Notes: generated by a model from the sequence alone, not told the origin. A DNA stretch of 64,000 nucleotides from Eubacterium limosum (GCF_000807675.2 NZ_CP019962.1:3569157-3633156); one strand, 5' to 3'. Shown: positions 27,011 to 35,436, counted from the first letter of the stretch. Numbers and translations: made by a program.

Positions 27011-27564
27011 TATCGGATTTTGATTCGTGTAAAACAGTCTGTCGAATTGCGGTGGTGGATGGTGGCGCCGTTCTTGAGCATTATTTTTAAAGAGGCTGTA
27101 TTGTCAAGATAGCAGGACAGATAAATTTCATCCTCATCGGGCGGCAAAAGTTCCTTACAGACTTCAATAGCTTGCGCCAGACCCTTTGTGCCATAGCCCC
27201 GGCCTCTGTATTCTGGCAGAATGGCATAGGCGAGATGACCCCAGTCCTTTTTTAAAAAATCGTTCAGGTAATGCCGGATTTTAAACAGGCCGACGATCTT
27301 TCTATCCTCCCACAGGAAAAAATAAGTGTCCGGGACAAGGCCCTCGGCCACACCAATGCCTCTGGAGGCGTCAATGCGCTCTGGAACCGCCTGATGGACA
27401 AAATCGCTGTAGGAAATGCCGTGATATGGGTTTAAAAAGCCGCTTTCACTCTGGATTTCCTGAAAAAACTGGTATTCCTGCCGGGTATCCGCTGTGTTCA
27501 ATGCCTTTAAATAGAGCATGGCCGCCGCCTCCAATTCATAGCGTTTGTATTTATTTTTAATCAT
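27010..27564 (-). CDS. GNAT family N-acetyltransferase
   Basis: 184 residues. The acetyl-CoA binding motif is ILPEYRGRGYGTKGLAQAIE (Q/RxxGxG/A as RGRGYG); beta-strand signatures VGLFKIRHYLNDFL and EIYLSCYLDNTASLKIMLKNGA complete the fold. Closest in style to YoaP/RimJ-like Firmicute GNATs acting on small molecules. Convergent with the sigma factor and divergent from the DUF1659 gene. Substrate unknown. Confidence 0.85.
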   Translation of the reverse strand: MIKNKYKRYELEAAAMLYLKALNTADTRQEYQFFQEIQSESGFLNPYHGISYSDFVHQAVPERIDASRGIGVAEGLVPDTYFFLWEDRKIVGLFKIRHYLNDFLKKDWGHLAYAILPEYRGRGYGTKGLAQAIEVCKELLPPDEDEIYLSCYLDNTASLKIMLKNGATIHHRNSTDCFTRIKIR

Positions 27565-27723
27565 ACCACAGATTTATAAAAAGAATATAAAAAAACAATG
27601 GTATCCTTCGTGCTGAACAGAATTTTTTGATTTTTTTAAAAATCCGGGAACCTTTTTGATTTTTGAGCGATTGTATTAAGTGTAAGGCCGAAACGCCAAA
27701 TCAAAAATCAGGAGGTACAGCAA

Positions 27724-27951
27724 ATGGCAACCATTGAAAAAAGTGTAGAATCCGTTGGCATGAAGATCACCGTCAACCATGGCGAGAGGGAAGGAAAGAT
27801 CGTCAAGTCCTCAAAGACTTATGGCGATGTCGATCCCGCAGTCACCGACGCGTCCTTTGTAGGCACCGCCAAAGCCATCGCCGGCATGCAGGAGCCCATC
27901 AGAGAAAAGCAGGTGAAGGTGACAGCCGAGGAGATGGTGGAAGTGGCGTAG
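27724..27951 (+). CDS. DUF1659 family protein
   Basis: 75 residues with AGGAGG 9 bases upstream. Pattern EGKIVKSSKTYGDVDPAVTD, then AKAIAGMQEPI, is that of DUF1659, a family almost always found next to DUF2922 genes, as here (28110). Function unknown; no membrane segment. The pair appears repeatedly in Firmicutes with small sigma factors and cell-wall hydrolases. Confidence 0.72.
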   Translation: MATIEKSVESVGMKITVNHGEREGKIVKSSKTYGDVDPAVTDASFVGTAKAIAGMQEPIREKQVKVTAEEMVEVA

Positions 27952-27957
27952 GCCGCT

Positions 27958-28060
27958 TTCACCAATTGAAAATTGAAAATGGAAGATTACAGGGCAAATT
28001 CGCAAAGCTGATTTGTACCAGAACCTTCCACTTTTCACCTTCAATCTTCCACTAAAAAAG
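27958..28060. repeat. MITE-like imperfect inverted repeat between the DUF1659 and DUF2922 genes
   Basis: Left arm AATTGAAAATTGAAAATGGA (27965-27984) and right arm around 28022-28052 (complement reads AGTGGAAGATTGAAGGTGAA) are imperfect inverted copies about 100 bp apart. The same GAAAATTGAAAATGGAAAAT wording recurs at 33195-33224 inside another gene's 3' end, suggesting a dispersed small repeat family. Confidence 0.55.
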
Positions 28061-28109
28061 CAGCGATTTAAACCAGAACCACCAATTTAAAAATCAGGAG
28101 GAAACAAAC

Positions 28110-28349
28110 ATGGCAGCAGCAACCAGTAAAGATTTAACCATCTATTTTCAGCGCGCGGACGGGAAGGAATTTAAAATCACCATTCCCGATTACAAGGAGG
28201 GCATCACAGATGCCGAGATCAGGACAGGGGCTAAGGCTATTTTAGACCAGGGCGCCTTTCTGCCCGACGGCTTTGGCCTGGTCAAGGTGACCGGAGCGGT
28301 CCGGACCGACACCACCAAAACCGATGTGGTCATCGAGGAAGCAGTGTAG
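28110..28349 (+). CDS. DUF2922 family protein
   Basis: 79 residues, AGGAGG upstream. LTIYFQRADGKEFKITIPDY, then KEGITDAEIRTGAKAILDQG and a beta-rich tail match DUF2922 (F-x-T/R-x-G-K-x2-x-I-x-I-P-x-x). Partner of the DUF1659 gene. Function unknown. Confidence 0.75.
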   Translation: MAAATSKDLTIYFQRADGKEFKITIPDYKEGITDAEIRTGAKAILDQGAFLPDGFGLVKVTGAVRTDTTKTDVVIEEAV

Positions 28350-28397
28350 GAGAAGGGGCGAAAGCCCCTTTTTTATTGATCAAACAGGGAGGAAAAC

Positions 28398-28970
28398 ATG
28401 AAAAGATTGAAAAAAACATTTATCATCGGGCTGGTCATGGTTTGCGCGGTGGTTTCAATGATGTTTCTGGGAAGCCTTGGCCCCAAAAGAGCTGAGAATG
28501 CCGCCATCCCAGAGGCCCCGCCCGCAGGGATAACAGACGCTCCCGTACCCGAAAAGTCCGGGGAACCGGTATTTCCGCCGCCTCAGGACAGTGACAGCGC
28601 CCTGCCAGGTGGAGATGCAGAAGCGCGGACGCCCCCCATGGCAACGCCCCACTTTGCCATGGAGGAATACCGGTGTGACTGCCCGGGCTACTGCGACGGC
28701 TGGCCCTGCGCTGTGGAACCGGAGCTTTTAGAGAAGATCGAAGCCCTGCGGTGCTATTTTGGGCGGCCGGTCATCATCACCTCGGGCGTGCGGTGCGAGG
28801 CCCGCAATGAGGAGGTGGGAGGCGTCAGCTGGTCCTTCCACAAGCGGGGCTGTGCGGCGGACCTGTACTGCCCTGGGGTGGGGGTCGGGGATCTGGCCGC
28901 CGGGGCAAAGGACTGCGGGCTGAACGTGCTGCCCTATTACAGCAGCGGCTATATCCATGTGGAAATTTAA
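28398..28970 (+). CDS. Membrane-anchored M15 (DD-carboxypeptidase-like) peptidase
   Basis: 190 residues: N-terminal signal anchor (FIIGLVMVCAVVSMMFLGSL, about residues 9-28), a Pro-rich linker (residues 35-85) and a peptidase_M15_3 domain with SWSFHKRGCAADLYC (the S-x-H-x4-A-x-D zinc motif) and SGYIHVEI (final His ligand). Four extra cysteines (CDCPGYCDGWPC) precede the domain. Expected to cut peptidoglycan cross-bridge peptides outside the membrane. Probably cotranscribed with DUF2922. Confidence 0.85.
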   Translation: MKRLKKTFIIGLVMVCAVVSMMFLGSLGPKRAENAAIPEAPPAGITDAPVPEKSGEPVFPPPQDSDSALPGGDAEARTPPMATPHFAMEEYRCDCPGYCDGWPCAVEPELLEKIEALRCYFGRPVIITSGVRCEARNEEVGGVSWSFHKRGCAADLYCPGVGVGDLAAGAKDCGLNVLPYYSSGYIHVEI

Positions 28971-29066
28971 TTCTTCAGAAATATTTCAGAATTTATTCAC
29001 AGAAAGATCACAATGATTTGTTATACTAAGCACATACTTAGGAAATAAACCTTGGGGGTGTACGAA

Positions 29067-29288
29067 ATGACGAAGACAAAAAAGACAGACCAGCTGACCA
29101 TTATGGTCCTCGCGCTGTTGATTTTAATGACCGCTGCCCTTGCAGGGCTATTTCAATCCACACAGTCGCTCATTCAGAGCCGTGGAAGCGCGGCCGCTTC
29201 TGCGGTGACAGCCGTTCAGACCCTGGCTGAGGAGAGACCCGCGGCAGGGAGCAGTGTGCTGGCTGAGCGCGTCTGCGATTTTATCTGA
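29067..29288 (+). CDS. Small single-pass membrane protein
   Basis: 73 residues from ATG 29067 with GGGGGTG 7-8 bases upstream. One hydrophobic segment (LTIMVLALLILMTAALAGLF), basic residues before it and an Ala/Ser-rich tail after it, so a short N-in protein. Last member of the accessory cluster. No family recognised. Confidence 0.55.
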   Translation: MTKTKKTDQLTIMVLALLILMTAALAGLFQSTQSLIQSRGSAAASAVTAVQTLAEERPAAGSSVLAERVCDFI

Positions 29289-29380
29289 AAAAAACGGCTT
29301 GAAATTTAAAAATTTTCATTTCCTTTTTTGAATTTGGGTATATAATAGTTATAATAGCTTAACACATAGGAGGATATGAT

Positions 29381-29890
29381 ATGAACGAGATTTTTAATCG
29401 CGCCAGCGTCAGAGTGTTTAAAGACGCGCCGGTCGAAAAGGAAAAAATAGAAATGCTGTTAAAGGCAGCCATGCAGGCACCGTCTGCCGGAAACCAGCGG
29501 CCCTGGGAATTCATTGTGGTCGAGGACAAAAAGACACTGGAACAGCTGTCCGAAACCGACCCTTACGCCAAATTTGTGGCCAAGGTGCCGGCGGCCATCG
29601 TGGCGCTTGGCAACACCGATGAAATGCGTTTCCCGGAACACTGGGAACAGGATCTGGGCGCTGCCTGCGAAAATATTCTGCTGGAGGCTGTGAGCCAGGA
29701 GCTGGGCGCAGTATGGCTGGGTGTGGCCCCACTTAAGGAACGCATGGACCACATCACAAAGGTCTTTGACCTGCCGGATAACATCCGTCCCTACGCCATC
29801 ATTCCTTTTGGCTATGCCAAACGGCCCTATGAGGTGGAAGAACGGTACGATGCTGACCGGGTTCACTTTGAAAAATACACACAAAAATAA
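29381..29890 (+). CDS. Nitroreductase family protein
   Basis: 169 residues, a short NfsA/FRP-type flavoprotein. NEIFNRASVRVFKDAPVEKE gives the R-x-S-x-R FMN-phosphate contact, AAMQAPSAGNQRPWEFIVVE the second FMN motif, and AIIPFGYAKRPYE the C-terminal one. FMN-dependent NAD(P)H oxidoreductase, substrate unknown. Preceded by AGGAGG and a TATAAT-containing AT-rich leader; single gene. Confidence 0.88.
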   Translation: MNEIFNRASVRVFKDAPVEKEKIEMLLKAAMQAPSAGNQRPWEFIVVEDKKTLEQLSETDPYAKFVAKVPAAIVALGNTDEMRFPEHWEQDLGAACENILLEAVSQELGAVWLGVAPLKERMDHITKVFDLPDNIRPYAIIPFGYAKRPYEVEERYDADRVHFEKYTQK

Positions 29891-30077
29891 ATAGAAATTC
29901 AATTCAATCAGGCGGTAAAAGACCAGAGTGTCCTTTGCCGCTTTTTCCACGCCATGAAGGAAGCACAAAATAGTACAGAAAATGACAAGAAATTTCCTAT
30001 CCACAGCGCGTTTTTTGTTATATAACTATAGATAGAAAGATAGCGGAAGATGAAAACGAAAACAAGGAGGCGCGGAA

Positions 30078-31406
30078 ATGAAAAACAGCGTTGCGAGGGA
30101 GGGCCGGAACGGGCCGTCCACACGGGCGCACCTTTTGCAGCTGGTGGATAAAAATCTGCTGGTCGAGATCCTGGACGCCTTTACCAATGTGACAGGCCTG
30201 ACCGCCAACATCGTGGACACAGAAGGACGCTCGATTTTCTCAAAGGCCGACGCCCAGATCAACTGCAGCTTCTGCCAGCTGATCTGGAAGCTGGAGAAGC
30301 AGAAGGGCATCCAGCGCTGCAAGGGCGCTTACGCCCGCGCGGGCAAGCAGGCGGCCCTGTTTAACGAGCCCTATATCTTCAGGTGCCCGGGCGGCCTGGT
30401 GGAATGGGCGGCGCCCATCATCGTGGACGGCGAGCACCTGGGCAGCGTTATCTGCGGGCAGGTGCTCATGTGGGAGCCTGAGGAGTTTTTCTGGATCGAG
30501 CTTGAGGAAATGAACCGGTTGCTCACCGACGATTTTGAGCCGCTGTTTAAGGCCGCCAAGGAGCTTCAGGTGGTGTCGGGTGAAAAGGTGCAGAGCGCAG
30601 CCTCACTGCTGTCGGTCATGGCCAATTACATCGTGAACGCGGCCTGGCAGAGTATGCAGCGCAAAAAAGAACTTGAGCTTCAGCAGACGCTCTTAAATGA
30701 CGAGATCGCCACCCGCAAAAGCCTGGAGGAAAAGCTGAACAGCCAGAGCATGAACTATTATCTCGAAAAGGAAAAAAGCCTGGTCGGCAAGATCAAGCTG
30801 GGTGACCTTGACGAATGCCGCAAAATTTTCAAGGTCATGCTGGCCGACATTTTTGCCGATACCGGGCAGAGTAATCTGGCCGTGGTCCGGGCGCGGGTCT
30901 TTGAGCTGGTGGTCGTGGTGTCCAGGGCCTCGGTGGAGGCCGGGGTCAACTCGGAACGGCCCATTGGCATCAACGCGGCCTTTATGCAGGAGCTGGGCAC
31001 CTGCTATTCGACCGAGGAGATCAATACCGCGGCGCTGAAGGTGCTGGAGCGCTATTTTAAAGAGATTCAGACCAACGGCAAGGCCAAGAACCGTCTGGCC
31101 ATCGAGGGCATCAAGGGTTTTATCCGCAACAATTATAACCGCAACCTGACCCTCGAGGAAATCGCGGATTCGGTTTATCTGAGCCCGTACTATGTCAGCC
31201 GGATCTTCAAGGAGAGCCAGAGCATCACCGTCATGGACTATGTGACACGGGTCAAGCTGGACGAGGCTAAGAAGATGCTGGGCAACACGCGGTATAAAAT
31301 CGACGAGATCGCTGTGCGGCTGGGCTATAGTGACGCGAGCTATTTCTCAAAGGTGTTCAAAAAAAATGAAGGCATGACGCCGACGCAGTTCAGGCAGAGC
31401 CGGTAG
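30078..31406 (+). CDS. PocR-sensor AraC-family transcriptional regulator
   Basis: 442 residues. N-terminal PocR domain about residues 15-165 (LLVEILDAFTNVTGLTANIV; Cys-bearing CSFCQLIWKLEKQKGIQRCK; FRCPGGLVEWAAPIIVDGEH), a coiled linker around 190-230, and a C-terminal double helix-turn-helix (LTLEEIADSVYLSPYYVSRI ... IDEIAVRLGYSDASYFSKVF). PocR domains sense small hydrocarbon derivatives such as propanediol. Two bases ahead of the corrinoid protein reading frame and just upstream of the methanol methyltransferase genes, it probably activates them on methanol or a related substrate. Confidence 0.9.
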   Translation: MKNSVAREGRNGPSTRAHLLQLVDKNLLVEILDAFTNVTGLTANIVDTEGRSIFSKADAQINCSFCQLIWKLEKQKGIQRCKGAYARAGKQAALFNEPYIFRCPGGLVEWAAPIIVDGEHLGSVICGQVLMWEPEEFFWIELEEMNRLLTDDFEPLFKAAKELQVVSGEKVQSAASLLSVMANYIVNAAWQSMQRKKELELQQTLLNDEIATRKSLEEKLNSQSMNYYLEKEKSLVGKIKLGDLDECRKIFKVMLADIFADTGQSNLAVVRARVFELVVVVSRASVEAGVNSERPIGINAAFMQELGTCYSTEEINTAALKVLERYFKEIQTNGKAKNRLAIEGIKGFIRNNYNRNLTLEEIADSVYLSPYYVSRIFKESQSITVMDYVTRVKLDEAKKMLGNTRYKIDEIAVRLGYSDASYFSKVFKKNEGMTPTQFRQSR

Positions 31407-31438
31407 GCGTGCAGAGCATGTGGATAGGGGGAAAACGC

Positions 31439-32107
31439 ATGGATCAGATTATTATGGAAATACAGCAGGGCCTGGTGGACGGTGACGCAGAGTATGTAAA
31501 GGGCAAAACCGAGGCCGCCCTGGGGCTTGAAATCGGCCCGGAAGCCATCATTAAAAAGGCGCTGATTCCGACCATGGACAAAATCGGCCGGGAGTTCAGA
31601 GAAGGGGAGATCTATATCCCCGATGTGCTGATGTCGTCCCGGGCCATGCACGCCAGCCTTTATGTGCTCAAGCCGCTGCTCACAAAGGCCATGAGCCATC
31701 ACAAGGGTAAGGTGGTCATCGGCACGGTGGCCGGCGATCTGCATGATATCGGGAAGAACATGGTCACCTGGAGCCTTCAGGGCGAGGGCTATGAGGTCAT
31801 CGACCTTGGCATCGATGTGCTGCCCGCCAGCTTTGTGGTCGCCATCCGGGAATGCCAGCCGGATATTTTAGCCATGTCTGCCCTGCTGACCACCACCATC
31901 GGCGAGATTCGCAATGTGATCCAGGAGGTGACTGACGAAGGCCTCCGGGACAAGGTGAAGATCATTGTGGGCGGCGGGCCCGTCACCCAGGACTTTGCCG
32001 ACGAGGTGGGCGCCAACGGCTACGGCAAGGATATCTTTGGGGCCATCGACACGGTCAACCATATTCTTGGCAGGGGCAGCGGCTATTTTGGGACAAGTGA
32101 GGTGTGA
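31439..32107 (+). CDS. Methyltransferase corrinoid protein (MtaC/MttC-like)
   Basis: 222 residues from ATG 31439, chosen because GGGGGA lies 8-13 bases upstream; GTG 31409 is the longest frame. Helical cap domain (residues 1-90: LVDGDAEYVKGKTEAALGLE, IPDVLMSSRAMHASLYVLKP) and B12-binding domain with GTVAGDLHDIGKNMV (D-L-H-D-I-G: His is the cobalt ligand), SALLTTTIGEIRNVIQ and GGGPVTQDFADEVGANGYG. No methyltransferase is adjacent; it could serve MtaB at 33983 or act with the PocR regulator. Confidence 0.9.
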   Translation: MDQIIMEIQQGLVDGDAEYVKGKTEAALGLEIGPEAIIKKALIPTMDKIGREFREGEIYIPDVLMSSRAMHASLYVLKPLLTKAMSHHKGKVVIGTVAGDLHDIGKNMVTWSLQGEGYEVIDLGIDVLPASFVVAIRECQPDILAMSALLTTTIGEIRNVIQEVTDEGLRDKVKIIVGGGPVTQDFADEVGANGYGKDIFGAIDTVNHILGRGSGYFGTSEV

Positions 32108-32110
32108 GAA

Positions 32111-32716
32111 ATGTGTGAAAAAAAGCCGGATATCATCCTGTTTACGGGGTTTTTAGGCTCAGGAAAGACAACCATGCTGCTTAAGACAATCAAACTGCTG
32201 GCGGCGGAAAATAAAAAGTGCGCCATCATCGTCAACGAGATCGGCGAGGTGGGCATCGACAACCGGCAGATGCGCAAGCTGGGCTATGACGTGCTCGATC
32301 TCTTCGGCGGCTGTGTGTGCTGCACGCTCAAGGTGACATTGGAGGCCACCATCAACCATTTGCTGACAGAATACGACGGCCTTGACTATATCCTGTTTGA
32401 GCCGTCCGGCATGGCCGATCCGGCCTCCATGTACCCGTCCATGGAAAACTGCGGGTACACGCCCGAGGATATCCGCAATGTGTTTATCTTTGACCCGCTG
32501 CGGGTAGATCTGTACCGCGTGCGGCTGAACAGCCTGCTCAGGAGTTCCCTGGGGCTGGCCCGGGCGGTGGTGATCAACAAGATTGATGAGGCCCCCGAGT
32601 GCGCTGTGCGCGAGGCGGAGGGCATGGTCCGGGAGCTTGAGGACAGGCTGCCGGTCTTTAAAATGGATGTCAGCACTGGGCTGACACCGGCATTCAAGAC
32701 ATATTTAGTCCGTTAG
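32111..32716 (+). CDS. CobW/G3E-type GTPase, N-terminal domain only
   Basis: 201 residues. P-loop FTGFLGSGKTTMLLKTIKLL, switch and E-I-G motif VNEIGEVGIDNRQM, the CobW metal motif GCVCCTLK, Walker B LDYILFEPSGMADPAS, and NKID. Full CobW proteins are 300+ residues; the C-terminal CobW_C domain is missing and instead a separate 176-residue His-rich protein follows 13 bp downstream, as if the protein were split. Probably a metallochaperone for cobalt or zinc needed by the corrinoid system. Confidence 0.85.
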   Translation: MCEKKPDIILFTGFLGSGKTTMLLKTIKLLAAENKKCAIIVNEIGEVGIDNRQMRKLGYDVLDLFGGCVCCTLKVTLEATINHLLTEYDGLDYILFEPSGMADPASMYPSMENCGYTPEDIRNVFIFDPLRVDLYRVRLNSLLRSSLGLARAVVINKIDEAPECAVREAEGMVRELEDRLPVFKMDVSTGLTPAFKTYLVR

Positions 32717-32729
32717 GCAGGAGAAAATA

Positions 32730-33260
32730 ATGTATCAAAATGAATTTATTCCAGCGGTTTTCAAGCTTCAGTTTAAATCCGACGGCCCTATGACGCCAGA
32801 GGATTGGGAGGAAATGATCGGCAGCCTGATGGGCGTGTACGCTAAGCGCATCTCTGAAAAGGAAAAGACCTTTATCGGCCATATCAAGGGGCTGGCAGAG
32901 CTTTCGGACACAGCCTTTATCAAGTTCAGCTGTGTCAACGCCTTGTCCGGCGTCCATCACGAGTACACCGGCGGAAAGGAAATGTCGGGCCAGGTGGAGA
33001 TGGTCATCAATTCCCTGGTCAGCGGCATCACTGCCGGGGAGAGCCGGAAGCTTTTAAACCTTTCCTGGCTGCTTGTCGAGAAGGACTATAGCCAGGTGGT
33101 CATGCGGGTGACAGAAACTTTTACAGAGGAAGCTCATGAACACCATCACCACGATGGAGAGGACTGTCCCATCTGCCACGGCCATCACCATAAAAATGGA
33201 AAATTGAAAATGGAAAATGAAAAATTTCGGAATGCTTTTGCTAAAGTCAAAAGCCATTAA
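32730..33260 (+). CDS. Histidine-rich protein, probable CobW partner
   Basis: 176 residues. Body: FIPAVFKLQFKSDGPMTPED, FIGHIKGLAELSDTAFIKFS, reminiscent of the beta-sheet CobW_C domain (inference); then a metal-binding tail EEAHEHHHHDGEDCPICHGHHHK with eight His and a C-x2-C. The last 25 residues are encoded by a GAAAATTGAAAATGGAAAAT repeat resembling the MITE-like element at 27958, so the true C-terminus may have been extended by insertion. Expected to hold Zn or Co for the GTPase. Confidence 0.65.
   Translation: MYQNEFIPAVFKLQFKSDGPMTPEDWEEMIGSLMGVYAKRISEKEKTFIGHIKGLAELSDTAFIKFSCVNALSGVHHEYTGGKEMSGQVEMVINSLVSGITAGESRKLLNLSWLLVEKDYSQVVMRVTETFTEEAHEHHHHDGEDCPICHGHHHKNGKLKMENEKFRNAFAKVKSH
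33195..33229. repeat. Dispersed A-rich repeat copy inside the 3' end of the His-rich gene
   Basis: AAAATGGAAAATTGAAAATG and following bases repeat the arm of the element at 27958-28060. It encodes the KNGKLKMENEK tail of the His-rich protein. Confidence 0.5.
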
Positions 33261-33299
33261 AGCTGCGGATACAAGACCGCTGGCGCAATTTAAATTCTT

Positions 33300-33337
33300 A
33301 AAAAGACGATGTTTTAAAATAACAATGTCTTTTTTTA
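33300..33337 (+). terminator. Probable terminator after the PocR-corrinoid-CobW operon
   Basis: AAAAAGAC ... GTCTTTTTTT pairing around a small interior (GATGTT / AACAAT partly paired) with T7. Separates this operon from the mta operon. The remaining sequence to 33556 is AT-rich and gene-free. Confidence 0.65.
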
Positions 33338-33556
33338 ATGATATTTTAGTATAGTAATTATAAAAAGCAAGATATTACCGAAAAGTATAGGAATCGTCCA
33401 AAGACAGAAAGCCTTGCTGGGTGTATTATAATATCATAAATAATTATTTAATAAGTCCCGCGGGGTTATAATGATGTATATTTTAATAAAGAGGAGTGTA
33501 TTAAAGCGTTAAAGAGATGTATTAAAAAAGTATAATTTAGGATTAGGGAGGCTCTT

Positions 33557-33964
33557 ATGGAATTTAAAGTAATCACAAATCTGATGGCAGATCTGGAAGA
33601 AGAAAAGCTCATAGTGTTTGTGGATGAATTTTTAGCTTTAGATCCATCGAGGGAAGAAGGATTAAATGTGATTGAAGCCTGCCGTCGGGGAACGGAGAAG
33701 GTCGGAACACTTTTTGAGACTGGGGAATACTTTGCAGGGGATTTGTTACTGGCAGGCCAGCTCTTTAAAGAGGTAAAAAAACGGCTGGAACCTGTGGTCG
33801 GCAGCAAAATGGATGACCTGAAGTCTGGCGCCATTGCCCTTGGCCCTGTTTATGGAGATGGACAGGGGGACGGGAATGCGATTTTCCGGCGCCTGGTGGA
33901 AATGGCCGGGTTCATTGTCATCAACCCTTGTTACAAAGACTCCCTTCAGCATTCAACGAACTAA
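33557..33964 (+). CDS. Truncated corrinoid-protein homologue lacking the cobalt-ligand His
   Basis: 135 residues, GGGAGG upstream. N-terminal helical cap is present (LNVIEACRRGTEKVGTLFET, FAGDLLLAGQLFKEVKKRLE), and the B12 domain begins with the expected ALGPVYGDGQGDGNAIFRRL, but D-x-H-x-x-G reads D-G-Q-G-D-G, so the base-on/His-on ligand is Gln. The protein then stops about 40 residues into the B12 fold instead of about 120. Directly ahead of mtaB (18 bp), so made with it. Either a decaying mtaC duplicate or a non-catalytic MtaB/MtaC binding protein. Confidence 0.75.
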   Translation: MEFKVITNLMADLEEEKLIVFVDEFLALDPSREEGLNVIEACRRGTEKVGTLFETGEYFAGDLLLAGQLFKEVKKRLEPVVGSKMDDLKSGAIALGPVYGDGQGDGNAIFRRLVEMAGFIVINPCYKDSLQHSTN

Positions 33965-33982
33965 AAAGTGGAGGATACAAAA

Positions 33983-35365
33983 ATGGCAAAGAAATTTGAT
34001 AAACTGGCAATTAATAATCTGGATGATTTTATTTACGGTTCCTGCCCGAACCCAGTCACCACCAAGAGCGGCATGGTCATCGGCGGCGGCACCATCTATC
34101 CGGAAATCAACTTCACGCTTCCAGGCATGGATGTCAACGATGCGACCATCAACAAGGCTCTGGGCATTTATTCAAACATCATTGACGGTGTGCTCAAAAG
34201 GGCGGCAGAGCTCTACGCGCCCGGCGTACTGGTCGAATTTGAAACTGTGCCGGACTTTACCGAGCATCCTAAATATGGGATTGACGCCAACCGTATTTTA
34301 ATCAATGGCATTAAGGAAGCGGCAGACAAGTACGGTCTTAAGGCATCACTGCGGACCACCCCCAACGACCTGCGCGAAATGAGCCGTCCTCCGGTCATGC
34401 GCGGCGGCAAGTACTGGGATACCATGCTGGAGCTGTACGAACAGTGCGCCAAGGATGGATCGGACTTTTTATCCATCGAATCGACCGGGGGTAAGGAAAT
34501 CAATGACGAAGCCCTCGTAAAGGCCGATATCCGAAAAGCCATTTTCGCCATGGGCGTGCTGGGCTGCCGTGATATGGAATACCTCTGGGGCAACCTGGTT
34601 AAATTATCCGACGCTAACGGCTGCTTCGCCGCTGGCGACTCTGCCTGCGGCTTTGCCAACACCGCCATGGTGCTGGCTGAAAAAGGCTTTATCCCCCATG
34701 TGTTCGCAGCCGTTATGCGTGTTGTGGCAGTGCCGAGAGCGCTGGTGGCCTTTGAACAGGGCGCGGTTGGCCCGAGCAAGGACTGCGCCTATGAAGGCCC
34801 ATACCTCAAGGCCATTACCGGCAGCCCCATCGCCATGGAAGGTAAGAGCGCTGCTGGCGCCCACCTGAGCCCCATTGGCAACATCGCGGCAGCGGTGGCC
34901 GATACCTGGAGTAATGAATCCATCCAGCAGGTTAAGCTTTTATCCGAAATGGCGCCTGTAGTTGGCATGGAGCAGCTTGTGTACGACTGCCGCCTCATGA
35001 ACGTGGCCAAGGAAAAGGGCCAGGGCCTTATGATGCGCGACCTGCTCGTTGAATCTGACGCGCCGCTGGATGTCCAGGCATGGGTTTTAAGACCCGATGT
35101 TGTGATTAAGATCGCCGGCGGGCTGGTGAAAGAGCAGGATAATTTCCTGAGAACCAAACTGGCCGCCAAATTAACCATTAACGAGCTGCGCGACGCCATC
35201 CAGGCCGAAAAGGTTAAGGCTGACCGCCGCGACATGAAATGGCTCGACAAGATGGAAAAAGCAGTGGACAAGATTCCAGACGATCCGGAACAGTTCTATG
35301 CAGAAATCAAACCAGAGCTGGACATGGACAAATGGCATCCTGAAGGCTACGGCTTAAAGGCTTAA
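33983..35365 (+). CDS. mtaB: Methanol:corrinoid methyltransferase
   Basis: 460 residues, MtaB length, from ATG 33983 with GGAGG 9 bases upstream. FDKLAINNLDDFIYGSCPNP, VTTKSGMVIGGGTIYPEINF and LPGMDVN at the start, and the zinc-site neighbourhood (FLSIESTGGKEINDEA; GCFAAGDSACGFANTAMVLA) are characteristic of MtaB, a zinc enzyme that moves the methanol methyl group to Co(I) of MtaC. Followed by MtaC and methyltransferase II genes. In acetogens this feeds methyl-THF to the Wood-Ljungdahl pathway. Confidence 0.93.
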   Translation: MAKKFDKLAINNLDDFIYGSCPNPVTTKSGMVIGGGTIYPEINFTLPGMDVNDATINKALGIYSNIIDGVLKRAAELYAPGVLVEFETVPDFTEHPKYGIDANRILINGIKEAADKYGLKASLRTTPNDLREMSRPPVMRGGKYWDTMLELYEQCAKDGSDFLSIESTGGKEINDEALVKADIRKAIFAMGVLGCRDMEYLWGNLVKLSDANGCFAAGDSACGFANTAMVLAEKGFIPHVFAAVMRVVAVPRALVAFEQGAVGPSKDCAYEGPYLKAITGSPIAMEGKSAAGAHLSPIGNIAAAVADTWSNESIQQVKLLSEMAPVVGMEQLVYDCRLMNVAKEKGQGLMMRDLLVESDAPLDVQAWVLRPDVVIKIAGGLVKEQDNFLRTKLAAKLTINELRDAIQAEKVKADRRDMKWLDKMEKAVDKIPDDPEQFYAEIKPELDMDKWHPEGYGLKA

Positions 35366-35436
35366 CTTTTGATATTAATAATCTAAAAACAGAACAAAAA
35401 ATTCACTATTAAACATTTTTAAAAATTGGATAATTC

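Noticed and set aside
23363-29288. Complete prophage
   Set aside because: An antirepressor and Rep-like protein are present, but no terminase, capsid, tail, integrase or lysis genes were seen.
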